Assembly: GCA_963930655.1 (NCBI GenBank)
Contig: OZ005611.1
Span: 1,805,501 to 1,869,500, forward strand
Length of the DNA: 64,000 nucleotides
Source: Myrica gale
Lineage: Eukaryota > Streptophyta > Magnoliopsida > Fagales > Myricaceae
Direction: 5' to 3'
The translations under genes and the position numbers were made by a program. Position 1 is the stretch's first letter. The number at the start of each line of letters is the position of its first letter. The notes beneath the pieces are model-generated. The model was not told the DNA's origin. It saw nothing but the letters and a program-made list of their open reading frames with translations, and did no database searches. Below are positions 1-18,347 of the stretch, one piece after another.

Positions 1-189
1 AAGCACTCCTCTTAAGTTCTTCTCAGCAGTCATGTTGGCATAGCTCTGATTGCGATCAAGATGAAAGGAACTCTCATCAATGATCCTGACTGTTTGCTTT
101 GATTCTGATTCTTTGAGAGCTTCAGCAAGGAAGAGGGCAGCTGTGGACTTTCCACTGCACGGTTGCCCACAGATTACAACCAATGCCAT
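1..189 (-). CDS. DRL1: KTI12/DRL1-like Elongator-associated protein, N-terminal 63 codons (partial)
   Basis: The minus-strand reading frame begins MALVVICGQPCSGKST and continues in frame to the window edge, with 63 codons visible. The P-loop GQPCSGKS at residues 8-15 and the later segments IIDESSFHLDRNQ and AEKNLRG are typical of KTI12, a P-loop protein that works with the Elongator complex in tRNA wobble-uridine modification. In Arabidopsis the orthologue is DRL1 (deformed roots and leaves). The start is chosen because the family begins almost directly with the P-loop and the upstream sequence lacks an in-frame coding extension. The rest of the gene lies to the left of the window. The neighbour on the right is a CobW-type GTPase on the same strand, with about 1.3 kb between its stop and this gene's proposed first leader exon. 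Confidence in the family is high; orthology to DRL1 is inferred from the N-terminus only. Confidence 0.9.
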   Translation of the reverse strand, partial: MALVVICGQPCSGKSTAALFLAEALKESESKQTVRIIDESSFHLDRNQSYANMTAEKNLRGVL

Positions 190-1790
190 TTAACAAAAAT
201 TTGGAGTCTCAGGCTCCTTCTCAAAAGACCTATTGACTGCATGAAAAGTAATGGACACACATAAATAAAGATCCTTTGTCTCTCTTTAATCTAAAATATG
301 TATTTCATCTACTCTGTCACTCCAATTGGAGCTTCTTGAATGATATTTAATTCAAGGAGTATCTTTCTTGGTTGTCTTAATTAGTTAGCAGAAATATGGG
401 AAGATGAAAACTCATTGGCTTTGGCTTTTTGAAAGCAAACACTCCTTTCGGGACATCAAGAAAAGAGAGTAAGACACCTGATATAGAGCAGAGGGTGTAC
501 TATAGAGAGCTATGAACAGAGCAATGCAATAGATGTGAAGATCATTTGTAAACCCTTCTGGTGTAAAGCAAACTCCAGGTAATTTTGAAAATACGGCTAT
601 AGCACCTGCCGGACCAACTTAATATTGTGTGCTAATAGGACCATCCTACAAATAAGTTAATAGCAGCAGAAGACAATGGGCACTTTCATTAACCAGAAAA
701 AGACAAAAAAGAGGGATACCTACATAATGATCCCACAGTTTGACCGCAGGTTTAATTAAACAAAATCAACTTCTTCTAGCATACTTCATAAAATTGCTAC
801 AATATGAATCATTGACGTATCTCTTTTAACTTAATGGGAAACCATACAAGTTGCACTTTAGAGCTATCCGGACACCAAATATTTCTTCATTTGAATTGTA
901 AGCGATATTTTGGCACTTAAAAGACTCGCAGAATAACTTAACTATAAATAAAAGATCCCAACTACCATACATAGCCTAATAAAGATGTTATTCGCTTGTG
1001 GATATTTTCATCAAAATACGGCAAGTCCTGCAATACTACCTAAATAACACAAAGAACAAACACAATACATCAAATCCATGAAGGTACAGAAGATACCTTC
1101 AAGGCACAAAGGATCCTCAGTCTTATAGAAAATATTACCTCTAGATTGAAACGTGCACTACTAGCATGCACTTAAATGTCGAAAAAATAAGGGTACTGAC
1201 TACTGGGTCTACACTTAAAAGAGTAATTCTATTGAATTTATACATTCAATGGTTCAATCACATTTCTCTTTCAGAACCACCAAATACTAGTTCATCAAGT
1301 GTAACTACAAAAGCATCTATGGTAGCCAAGAAATCACCATACTGTTGTATTTATCCCGGAAATTTGCTCTACCACCGCATCTAAGCAACTACACACTAGC
1401 CAATTAGCACAATACGAATATAATACAGCGGTATCTACAGTGAAAGAATTAGGGTCATGGGTTTACGAGTTCTGCAGCAGAGAGGCCAAAAATTTTAAAA
1501 TCATTAAAGAAATAAAACAAAAACGAATTGACAGAACCCTGAAGGATAATTAAAGATAGAACCAAAACCTAACCACCCATAGACTATGATCTCTGTGATT
1601 GGGTATTACCTTAAAGTGGAGACGACACTGGGAGAGGAAGCTCGGCTCAGAGAGAGAGAGAGAGAGCAAAAATCTTCGATCTCGAAGAAACAAAACAGCT
1701 CGTGGGAAAATTGGAAGAAACGCAGAGAAAGCACCGAGTGCTCCCTGGAAGTTGAGCTCCTAGTTCCTAGCTCCTAGCTCCAGTGAGCTA
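190..1790 (-). promoter_or_regulatory. Probable 5' leader of the KTI12 gene with a leader intron
   Basis: Reading the minus strand, a pyrimidine- and GA-rich stretch at about 1790-1610 (including a (GA)n run near 1650-1667) looks like a plant 5'UTR exon. It ends in a consensus donor, TTTAAG|GTAATA, with GT at 1609-1608. A matching acceptor, TTTTCATGCAG, ends at 237, 47 bases upstream of the ATG. The proposed intron is 237-1609. No coding sequence is visible inside it. This is inferred from splice-site sequence and base composition only. Confidence 0.45.
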
Positions 1791-3086
1791 AACGGAATAC
1801 GACCGCTGAAGGGAAGTTTGCGCAACCAGTGGTGGCAACTGGCGATGAGTGGCCAAAGGGTATGGCATATGTGCGTGCGGATGAAGCCGTCGGGTAGAGA
1901 GGGACGAAGAGGTAAAAACGATCGATGCTGTGGATATAAATACGAAAAAAAGAAAGGACCAAAATGCTAAAACAAAAGGACCACTGTGGATGTGCGAGAG
2001 CAATGGTGCTATTCTTTCTCTTGCGATAAGAGGCCCTAAAAAATTAGAAAAAAAGAAGAAGAAGAGAGATTAGAGGCCGTAAAAATCGAGGGGTTCATGA
2101 ATAATCGGAGCTCGACTCGGGTTCGGTTCTTTGTTAAAAGAAATTAAATTTAAACTTAATAAATAGCCTCAACTCATATAAACTGTTATATGCTCATATA
2201 TTTCATATTTAATAAAAAAATTCATAATATTATATGTGATATATTATGAGAACATTTTCAGTTAAATCTACTTCAATAATGTGCATTTTCAAGTGCTTGC
2301 CAAATATTTAAAAACGAGTAAAAGAAATTACAAAATTTATTCTACAACAAAGAAATCAGACACTGTTCGGGAAAATATCTCATCAATAGTGTATCTATAT
2401 TGGATAATTAAGTCTTCATAGGTGATGGGTATAGACCATCTAGTTAACTTGGATAATAAAACCTTAAAGATGATTAACCAATTACTAATTAATATTAACT
2501 AGCAAAGATGTATAGAAGTCTAATCATAAAAATTTCTTCTGTATAGATAAATAAACAAGCTTGAACAACAATTATAGTTAAGTGAAAAGCTCGAACTCAG
2601 TGCCAAAAAAAGTTAAATGAACAAATCTAAACATTGGTGTTTGCATGGCAAATCTTTGATCCTCCAAATATTTGTCTTAATATAATAATTTCTTTCTTCC
2701 AATCAAATTATTTTCTTTTTTATCACAATAAAAATAAAAAAATCCACTCAAATCATAGCTTCACTTTTTCATAAATCAAAATTTTTGAACTCCCAAAATT
2801 TTGGCATGCAAGCACCAAAGTGCCTTAATTCAGCAATCAACCTCGTGAAACATCAATTAAACGAGCAAAATAAGTGAAGAATCTAAACCGCCAACAATGG
2901 ATAAATCCCTTCTCCAAATTTCTTGTGCTGACAGGTTTGTAAGGCTTAGTTTAAGATTCCAAGAGACAGCGTCTAGAATCAGCAAAGCTTCTGGATTTTG
3001 TAGTCTACCAACTAAGTACTTACAGCTTAACTTTCTAACCTCCACAAGTAATGACAATCGACCGCCAGTTTGCTGCTATTTTAAAA
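1791..3086. other. Spacer between the KTI12 leader and the CobW-like gene
   Basis: AT-rich spacer with no frame that looks coding. It should hold the KTI12 promoter (from about 1800 rightwards) and the 3' UTR of the CobW-like gene (just left of 3087). I see no repeat or structured element in it. Confidence 0.6.
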
Positions 3087-6000
3087 CTAAGTTGCGCAAG
3101 TGCTGAAGGAATCAGAAAGAACATCCTCATTCAGGTTATGACCTGCAATGAAAGACAAATAGATGAAGGTACTAAATAGGAGCTTCAATTAGTTTTCAGA
3201 AATAACTTCACTTCTAAGTGGTACATTTGGGAGTACCTATGAAAACTATCTTGTTCCCCTCCTTTTCTTCCCCTTTCCATCTGCGAGCTGGAACAATCTC
3301 GTATATCTCCCTCACAGCCTAACAGGAGCACAAGGTTTTCAATTACAGCATACAACATATTAGTCACCTAAAAAACAAACCAATCCAAAAAACAAAAAAA
3401 TGAAAGTAAGAGAGACTGAGACTTGGAGATGTAATGAGTATGGAAAAAATGTCAATCTGAAGGGTTGAAAGGCCTAGTGCGGGCAGAACCCTAAAAAAGA
3501 TGCATATAAAGCCTTGGCACGGCTGGAACAAAAAAATGAAAGAGAAGTTATGATATGATGAAAAGAATAAGATGCCACCTTATGCAACTCTCCCACATTG
3601 TTCAAGATTTTTAAAGCACAGCAGCATGGCAGCAAAAGCGCCCCAGAACTATTATCGTAGTTCTTTGTTTGTTTTTTTTTTTGTTAACTCCAAACTAAAA
3701 AGAAATTGAAAAAAAAGCCTACATTTTTCCAATATTCCAAGTCCTACATCAATTGAAATTTTTTGCTAGAATACACTCAAAGACCAACAAAGGGATTTCA
3801 CTATAACAAAAAAAATTAACTGCAAGACTGATAATTATATTGGAGAAGACAGTAATTTTAATGTTTTAGAGCTACAACACTAAAGGTATTGTTACTCTTA
3901 TGCCCCAATGAAGACGTAATTGAGAGCGTTTGATATCAACCGCTATACCTGTAAAGTATGTAATTGATCAGAATTTAGAACACGCAAGACTCCTTTGCAG
4001 CGATACACTTCCATTCCGTCTTTCTTATCCCAAAGAATCTCCTCAAGCCATAAACGAACCTAACAACCAGTTTACTATCAGGAATGATGTCATAAATTGA
4101 TACCTGGCTGATTCAATATGACATAATATGTACAGAAAAGAGGAATCCTCAGGTATGAAAATATAGTGATAGTCACAGATCTGACATGAATGTAATTCTC
4201 TAATTTCTCTGCTTCCACTAATGTGTTCAAGTGGATAAACTCAATTCACCAATTGTTTTTATAATACGCCAGTAGGAAAGCTATTGTTGGTGATATTTAC
4301 TTAAAGGGTAAACTGGAAGTACTGAGACTTCAAAGTAAATCAATACATTGGTGCATTTGACCAGTCAGAATCTAGCTGGCGTACTTTTACACAAGTTTAT
4401 AAACACGCAATCACAACAGCAGAGTGATGGCAATATTGTTCAGACCTGATGGGTATTTATTCCAAATATTTTCCATCACTGACAAGTCTTTTCTCATCCA
4501 TCATGATCAAACTCATCTAGAATCATACATAAGTCAGAGGAGAACCATTATCTATGACCATAAACTTCAAAGGGCTGTTCGAATGAAAAAGCCATTAAAC
4601 TGGTTCTTCTACCTAAATCATCCTAGTTTATATGGACAACAAGCCCAGCGAACACAATGTTGGCATATACTAATCAATTTTCTGGGAGAAGATGCAAATT
4701 CCAACAAATCAGGATGTACACTTGTACCCTCCCAAGACTGTTAAAGAAGTGCCAACAAGTTCAACAATTAAATACCATACTAAAAGACCGAAACATGATT
4801 GATATGAGAGCTATCTCAGAAAAACTACCTTATCAAGATCAACCGGTCGTGGCTCACAGATGCATAAGGTTCTCACACCACTATCATGAAGATCCCTGGT
4901 AGATAGAGAACGGTTTTCTTCCAATAATGCTTCTAAATGAGAAGCATGCTGGAAAGGGGAGACAAACCAGTAATGTCAGTTGTATACAGTTTGTTTTTTT
5001 TTATAAGTAGTTGTATACAGTTTGTATTAACAGAGAAGATAAACCAATGGCTAAAAAATGAAGATACGTATGACTAACAGTAGCATCATAGGCCAGACAG
5101 TTCAATATCTTTGGTAAGTCAACTTGACACCGAACAGTACGGATTATGCTGGCAAGCGAGTTAATATCACGAATTTCCTTCTCCAGCTCCTCTAGAACAC
5201 TTCCACACCCCTCTGGAGCAGCCAAATCAACCTTGTTGAGAATTACAACATCCTGCACAAACAACAAAACCTATAATCCTCTGGCAAGTACTCGTGTCAT
5301 AACATACCCGTCATATCAATATAGGATACCATGATAGGGGAAAAAGGAAAAGAAAAAGAAAGGCCAATTAGTGGCTGTGATAATGATATAACATAAATCC
5401 AAGCATCATACCGCAAATGCTATTTGAAGAAATGCCTCAGGAAACGAAGAAGAAGCACGACGCTCATTGAGCTGAAAACGAAGGTTTTTGGCATCCACAA
5501 CCTATTAGAATAGAATAATTCAAAGAAAGATACTGAGTGAAGACCCAAAAACCTCAAGAAGGAAAGAACCATCAGATCCAATGCTCTTACAATACATATG
5601 TTAGCAGGTAACGTCAAACATTGTAGACATGTGGATCAACGCCTCTACCTGTTGCATGCATTTGGCAGGAAAAAGATGTATGAACCAAAAACATGTGGCC
5701 AATGGCACATCAAAACAGACTCTAAACACATAGCAATGGCCGTTAACATCTCGCATTTAAACGCCAAATCTTAACAGTAGAAAAGCCAATAAATAGCTGA
5801 TGTATGAAGTACCATAAATTTCGGTAATGTACATAATGTACAAGATTATGAGCATTATCCTATCTCATCCTCCGTCTGTTACATTATGAGATGACCTATC
5901 TATTAGCCAGGATGACTAGAAAACCCGACAAGGATATGAAAATGTCTCTTAGAGAGACAGTATATCCCTAAATTAACTGAAATACCGGAGGAAGAAAACG

Positions 6001-6688
6001 TACCGTGATAATCGAGTCGAGCCTAACCTCTGATTCCAGTTGATCATCCAACCAAAGAACAGATGCAAGTGGAGCCGGGTTCGCCAACCCCGTGGTCTCC
6101 AGTAAAATATGATCGAGTCTACAATACCCCACCAAGAAATATAAATTTACATATCATATAATCGAAATCTGCTAGAAGTAAAATGCAACCACTAATTTCG
6201 TACTTTTCCTTCCTCTGTACCAGTTGCTCAAGTGCTTGGACTAAACTATGCTTGACAGTGCAACAGATACAACCATTTGCCAGCTCAACCCATTCTTCAA
6301 CGAGTGCGCCGCCATCTCCTTCGTTTATCATCGCTCTTTCTACTCCAATTTCGTCACCGAACTCATTCAAGATCACCGCTATCCTTTTCCCGTGTTGGGA
6401 ATTTAATATGTGATTCACCAGCTGAGTGCAAATCCATTCGCAAGAGCAACATTGTTACCATTATTGACTTCAAATGTTCAGAAAGAAAAATGAAAAACCT
6501 GAGCAGCTTGAGAGCTTTACAGTGGATTTGCCAGCTCCCAAATAGCCTGTGATGACAGTTACCCCGACGGAAGCGTCATCGTTTTCCGGTCGTCTTGGAG
6601 TGGATTGTTCTTGAGGGTAGGTTTCAACGATTTCTTCATATTGGACAGCGAGAGGAACCTCGTCTTCATGTTCTTCTGGGTCCTCCAT
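3087..6688 (-). CDS. CobW/COG0523 GTPase, ZNG1 (CBWD)-like zinc chaperone, complete, 9 exons
   Basis: Exons on the minus strand are 6688-6521, 6421-6204, 6118-6004, 5501-5412, 5252-5079, 4948-4829, 4059-3949, 3318-3237 and 3142-3087. All joins are GT-AG and keep one frame, giving 377 residues. The start ATG at 6688 opens the frame. Visible motifs are the Walker A GAGKST (residues 51-56, end of exon 1), the family's metal-binding CxCC (CICC, 107-110), Walker B-type ETTG (136-139) and the guanine-specificity motif NKVD (203-206). A CobW C-terminal domain follows, with VRLWLEEILWD and VYRCKGVL. COG0523 proteins are GTPases that hand metal to client enzymes; the animal and yeast ZNG1 group delivers zinc to methionine aminopeptidase. 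The cytosolic ZNG1-like branch is likely because I see no transit peptide and the protein has the usual length of about 370-400 aa. It matches what I remember of Arabidopsis At1g26520. The metal and client in plants are inference. Confidence 0.93.
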
Positions 6689-7924
6689 TTTCAGTCGTAT
6701 CGCTCTATCTGGGTCGCAGGCCCTCGAATGGAACTGCTTGTTAGTATTGTACTCTGGGGTAATTCATATGTTTTTCTTCAAATGGATGAATTTGAAGACG
6801 GTTTTTGCTTCTTCTTTTTTTGGTTCTAGAAATTATAGAAATTTTTGTAATTATAATCAAAAATAATATTCTAGAAAATTATAATAGGTAAATAAGAACA
6901 AAAAGGTTCTCTCAAAAAAAAAAAGAACAAAACGGTTCAAATAACCCGTCAGCCCAATGCTTGCCACTTGGACCCCTAAATCTACTACCCACCTGGGCTT
7001 TTATGGGCCTGCTCGCTTGTTTCCCCCGCCCCCCACTTTCTTGTTCGTTTTGTTTGGCGGACTCAGCAAAATGTTTAATTTAAATTATTAAAATTCATGA
7101 CCTCCTACAAAAGTCAAATTATTTAGATAAGTGAATTTCTTTCTTATTCTTTCGACCTGATTTTTTTTTTTAAGTTATTAATCACAATGAAAGCAATTGA
7201 TTAAGCAACGTAATCTAATAATTGCCTCACGAGACACCAATTATGATTACCGAATGGTATGTTGCTTTGCTTCTAATTAATATAAACTAATTGCGTCCAG
7301 AACAAGCGTACAAGACAAATGAATGTACTCTCCAAAAGCATTACTACCAAATTCATTACTCTACGTCTAACCACATTCTTACCTAATAGAAGCGTCATCA
7401 CCGTTTGATTGGAGTGATTAATATTAATGATGATTTGTTTATTTTTTATTTTCTCTTGACCAATCACAGCGATAAAAAATGTATTAAATTATTGACTATA
7501 ATAGCCTTACAATATTAGGTATAATGCTCTTTATTTATTCGTTTTGTTTCATACGGCCGGTCTCGATCGGATACGATCTGTCAAATATAAATGCACAATA
7601 ATTTTTCCAATTTGATTCGAGCACTCTATTGGTGGACCAAATTTCCATTTACTTTAAGTCCGCGTCAGAATTGAGAATCATTAATGGAGGAAAAGGACAC
7701 CAGGCTATTTGGCACAAGCAAGTGCACGAGATCAACCACATTTGCCATTGGCACCGGATATTATTGCTTAATGCTCAATCCTTAATGCTTAACCATGGTG
7801 TTAAAAGGAGTAGATCAAGATTCTCTACGAACAATTCTTCGGCCTTTAAATATTAACGCTATTCTTTAGTGGGGTATCTAGTTAGTGTCCTGTTAGCGTC
7901 CTGTTAGCGTCAATATACTAAGGT

Positions 7925-8150
7925 AGGTTCGTTTTGAGGAAATTTTAAAAATTTTAAAAGTAATGTGAATATTTAGGTGATGTTTGAGCTTTATTGACAT
8001 GCGTGTAAAAGTTTTTGAATTGTATTGATATGAGTAAAAATAATAATATTGTGTTGTATTGATATGCGTATAAAAATAATATTATGAGTATAAATTTATA
8101 AAGTTATTCAAATTCTAAGATTTTTAGCCAAACTAACATGTCCCTAATCC
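7925..8150 (+). mobile_element. Degenerate AT-rich MITE, family B
   Basis: About 225 bp, starting GTTCGTTTTGAGGAAATTTT, with a complementary, imperfect right end (AATTCTAAGATTTTTAGCC). The internal motif TATTTAGGTGATGTTTGAG recurs in the copies at 8437-8640 (opposite strand), 10617-10825 and 24530-24921. Ends are approximate and no target duplication was established. No coding capacity. Confidence 0.5.
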
Positions 8151-8436
8151 CCAATCTACTGAGAGCAAGATCGGAGGAAATGGTAAAATATACTGGAATT
8201 GGAATGCATGCATTGGAGCTCCTAATAGTGATTATTCTTCTTAATGGCAATAAGAAGACAAAGTAAGTTATGTTGCACGGGATGAGTTGCATGTGTCAAC
8301 TTGGGTTGTTGAGCTATATTTTTTACCTGTCAATTGTCAACCAGAGGCTTAATTAAAGTCCCATTAGATCACTTTGTCATCTAATATGGTCGAATAATCA
8401 GCGACACCATAAGAAAGGCCAGAAAACATTGTTTTT

Positions 8437-8640
8437 TATAGGGGCATATTTGGCTAAAAATTTTAAAATTTGAATTAACTTTTTAAATTTATACTCTTAA
8501 CATTACTCTTACATGCATATTAATATAGGTCAACATTTTATTTTTTATACATATCAATAAAATACGATAATTATAAAATTTAAATATCACCTAAATAGAC
8601 TATTTTTAAAATTCTTAGAATTTTATCAAAATAACGTACA
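8437..8640 (-). mobile_element. Degenerate AT-rich MITE, family B, inverted copy
   Basis: Begins GCATATTTGGCTAAAAATTT and carries ATATCACCTAAATA, the reverse complement of the family-B core motif. The right end (TCTTAGAATTTTATCAAAAT) is roughly complementary to the left end. It lies about 300 bp from another copy in the opposite orientation. Boundaries are approximate. Confidence 0.45.
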
Positions 8641-9702
8641 ATTATATTTGGAAAATTGAGAACTCTGGCACAAGAAAGAGTACAAAAAGTGGACAGATTT
8701 TCATCGCAGAAAAAGGACTTGTGATGTGACAGAACCCCTTCCTTTGGAAACCAGCAGCACGCCGGTCGCCGGATACGTACATATCATTCGCGACTATCAA
8801 TATTTAACAACCCCTTACGTGATTTTGGTTTAGATTGTTTTTTTTAGAATTTTTAAATAATATTAATTTTATTGATTTAAAAATATGTTTGATTTGAAAT
8901 TTTAAGATTAAAAAAATTCATAGAAAACGATCAAGAACTTAGAAAAAAAACACATGCCCGGCTTCTTTCTGTATGATCTAGAAGACTAGAACTAGATTCT
9001 GTTTTCATAAAGTAATAGGACCGAAGAAACCCGAATCACAAGCCCTGCTGCGTATCAAACTGCGCTACATATGCACGAGGAAAGTGTGGACAGGCCTTTA
9101 TAAATTTTTTTAAAAAAAGTGTGGACGGGCTATAAGAATCCAGCCGCAACACCCCCAAAAAAGCTGCTTTTTTGGTTCGAAGTTTTGAACACTCGGACAT
9201 CCATCAAACCCAATAACGAGAAAAAGCAACAAAAAAAACAAACATTAACGCAATGAGTGTCAAAAAGAAACCCCCGTGGCCGTTGGATGCTTGGTTTCGT
9301 AGGAAACCGTGTGTGAACAGACTTTGGATTCACATCCAACCCCCCTTTAAAACCCCACCACCAGCTTCTTTGTAGCCACATGTTCATTACGCAGTAGTAG
9401 TAGTACCGCCCCTCTCAGCAGTCATCAAGTCACCGTTTTTCAGCTTTTTCCATTGCCCCTCTCAGCTTGGTTGCATTGTCTCTCCAGATCTCTCTTTCCA
9501 TTTACGTTTAAGTAGTAAATCCAAACCAGCCTTGGCCTCTGTCCTGTTAATACATCCAAATTAGTCTTCATATGTACACAAACTTAAGCATTTCGTCCGT
9601 CTCCCCATCTCTATCAGTTTCGTTTCTGCCTGAACATCCAACCCAGTCCTAGTCCCCAGTACAATACTCGAGAGTCCGTTGGGTAGGTAGCCAGTAGCTA
9701 CG

Positions 9703-16715
<7,013 letters not shown>

Positions 16716-17403
16716 AGACGAAGGAAATCACGGTGCCGCAACTTAATTCTGAACAAAATTGTATTAAGTTGGCTTATTTCGAGATACCCAGTTTCCTTCC
16801 TTCTCCTTTCGGCTGACTTCTCAGCTGGTTATTCAAAAACTTACCGTTATAATTTGTTTCTCTTAATTATAATAATATTTCCATGATGCAAATTGATATT
16901 AAAAATGTTGTATTTACATTGATTATTATATGGTTTTATTTGTTCACAACATTGAAAGTCATATACTATCTGGATTCTAAACAAAAATTAAAAAGAAAAT
17001 TACAAATAGGAGAAAAGATTGTCCTTGACGGCCTGAGGGTGTTGATCTAAAAAATTTCTCAAATTTTTCATTGGCCCAACACGTAACGCGGACAAACATT
17101 AGGCAACATAATAATCCTTTTTGGGCCATCCGACAATATTGGAAATGTCACGAGAAAAGATGGAGAACTCGTGGATATGTTTGGTTTGGTTTTGAAAATC
17201 AATGACCTCCAAGTCCTAATTCATACGCTAAATTGGTAGATGTGTCCCTTTAGTTGGGGTAACTTTAAATTTTAGTATCTGTTATTTATTCAAAGCACCA
17301 AAATTGAGAAATGATGTGTTCTATTGAGTCGCAGAAAACATGTGGATTCTTTAATTGGTTTGATCCTCGCACCTACCTCCGTGGTATGGAAGTAAGACTG
17401 TAG

Positions 17404-17770
17404 TTTACAAAGAAAATCAATGACCTACAAAGCTTAATTCATACGCTGAGTTGTCAGCTGATGTGATCCTTCCGTTAGGAGAACAGACTGATCTCTAACG
17501 GAAGAGTTATTTCGTCAAAAAATATAAATCTAGGGACTAAAAGTTGAAAAAAATTAAATCTAAGGACTAAAAAATAAATGAGAGTAAAATCTAAAGACTA
17601 AAATGTTAATTTCTCTTACCACATCAGTTGTTGAGTTATCAGCTGACATGATCCTTCCGTTAGGGAAACAAACGGATTTCTGACGGAAAGACCATTTCGT
17701 CAAAAAATATAAAGTCAAAGACTAAATTTTTTTAAAATTAAATCTAAGAACTAAAAAATAAAAAAGGTAA
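17404..17770 (+). repeat. Degenerate tandem duplication, period about 185 bp
   Basis: The string GATCCTTCCGTTAG occurs at 17465 and again at 17650. It is followed in both by an ACGGAA-type segment, TTCGTCAAAAAATATAAA and an AAATCTAAGGACTAAA-like tail. A shorter related block (AAAATCAATGACCT then TTCATACGCT) is also present near 17200, so this sequence has been copied more than once. Copies differ by several substitutions and indels, so the event is not recent. Confidence 0.65.
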
Positions 17771-17906
17771 AATGTTAAGGACTAAACTGATAAATTCCTT
17801 ATATTTATCCCAAAGATAAATTAGGTAGTCAATTTGGGAAGTTAAGAGGACAAAAGAAATATGAATACTATTTCTTACAATTAAATATTTACCTCCTCTA
17901 AAATTT

Positions 17907-18105
17907 GGGTGCGTTTGTGTACCAAAATTTTACCTCCTCTAAAATTTTAATACAATTAAATATTACAATATAATCTATCTCTCCCCATCAAATCATTACT
18001 ATTTACTACAAAAAAATATAAAAAATTGTCTCTCTCTTCACTTTTTCACTAAACCCAATACCTAAAATTTTAACAACACTGAAATTTTACAACACAAACA
18101 CAACC
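17907..18105 (+). mobile_element. MITE family A, near-complete 199-bp copy
   Basis: Starts GGGTGCGTTTGTGTACCAAA and ends ACACAAACACAACC. The reverse complement of the end (GGTTGTGTTTGTGTTGTAAA) pairs with the start to form an imperfect terminal inverted repeat of about 25 bp. Immediately to the left, CCTCCTCTAAAATTT repeats the element's own internal sequence, as if a second partial copy had been there. The right flank is TAA. Confidence 0.75.
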
Positions 18106-18347
18106 TAAGAAGAGTCCTCGACAGATAAATTAGGTAGTCAATTTGGGAAGTTACGAGGACATGAAATATGAATAAGAACAGTCATCGACAGGTCAGGGAA
18201 AGGCGAAGTCCGCATGCAACTCTTTCTATCGGTTTTTCCCGCCAGAGAATCCGAATCCCTCAAACCAAACACATCTATCTGGCGTGAAGGGGTAAAGGAA
18301 GTAAACAAATCCAAGAAATTTCAGTTCTATTCTTTGCAGTGCTTGCG

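Larger units (their letters stand above)
6689..9702. other. Intergenic region shared by two divergent promoters (CobW-like and beta-glucosidase)
   Basis: The CobW-like gene reads left from 6688 and the beta-glucosidase reads right from 9703, so both promoters lie here. No coding frame is convincing. A TTTAAA about 350 bases before the glucosidase ATG (near 9346) could serve as its TATA element. Two AT-rich MITE-like copies are listed separately (about 7925-8150 and 8437-8640). Confidence 0.55.
16716..18347. other. Spacer between beta-glucosidase and the broken gene at 18.3 kb
   Basis: Holds the glucosidase 3' UTR at the left and AT-rich repeated sequence to the right. Two listed elements occupy much of it: a 185-bp-period direct duplication and a family-A MITE. 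I see no coding frame. A promoter for the 18.3 kb gene would have to lie within about 250 bp downstream of the MITE. Confidence 0.55.

Noticed and set aside
4424..4902. Two plus-strand frames of 106 and 81 codons
   Set aside because: They lie antisense to the CobW-like gene, covering an intron and exon 6, and show no protein features of their own.
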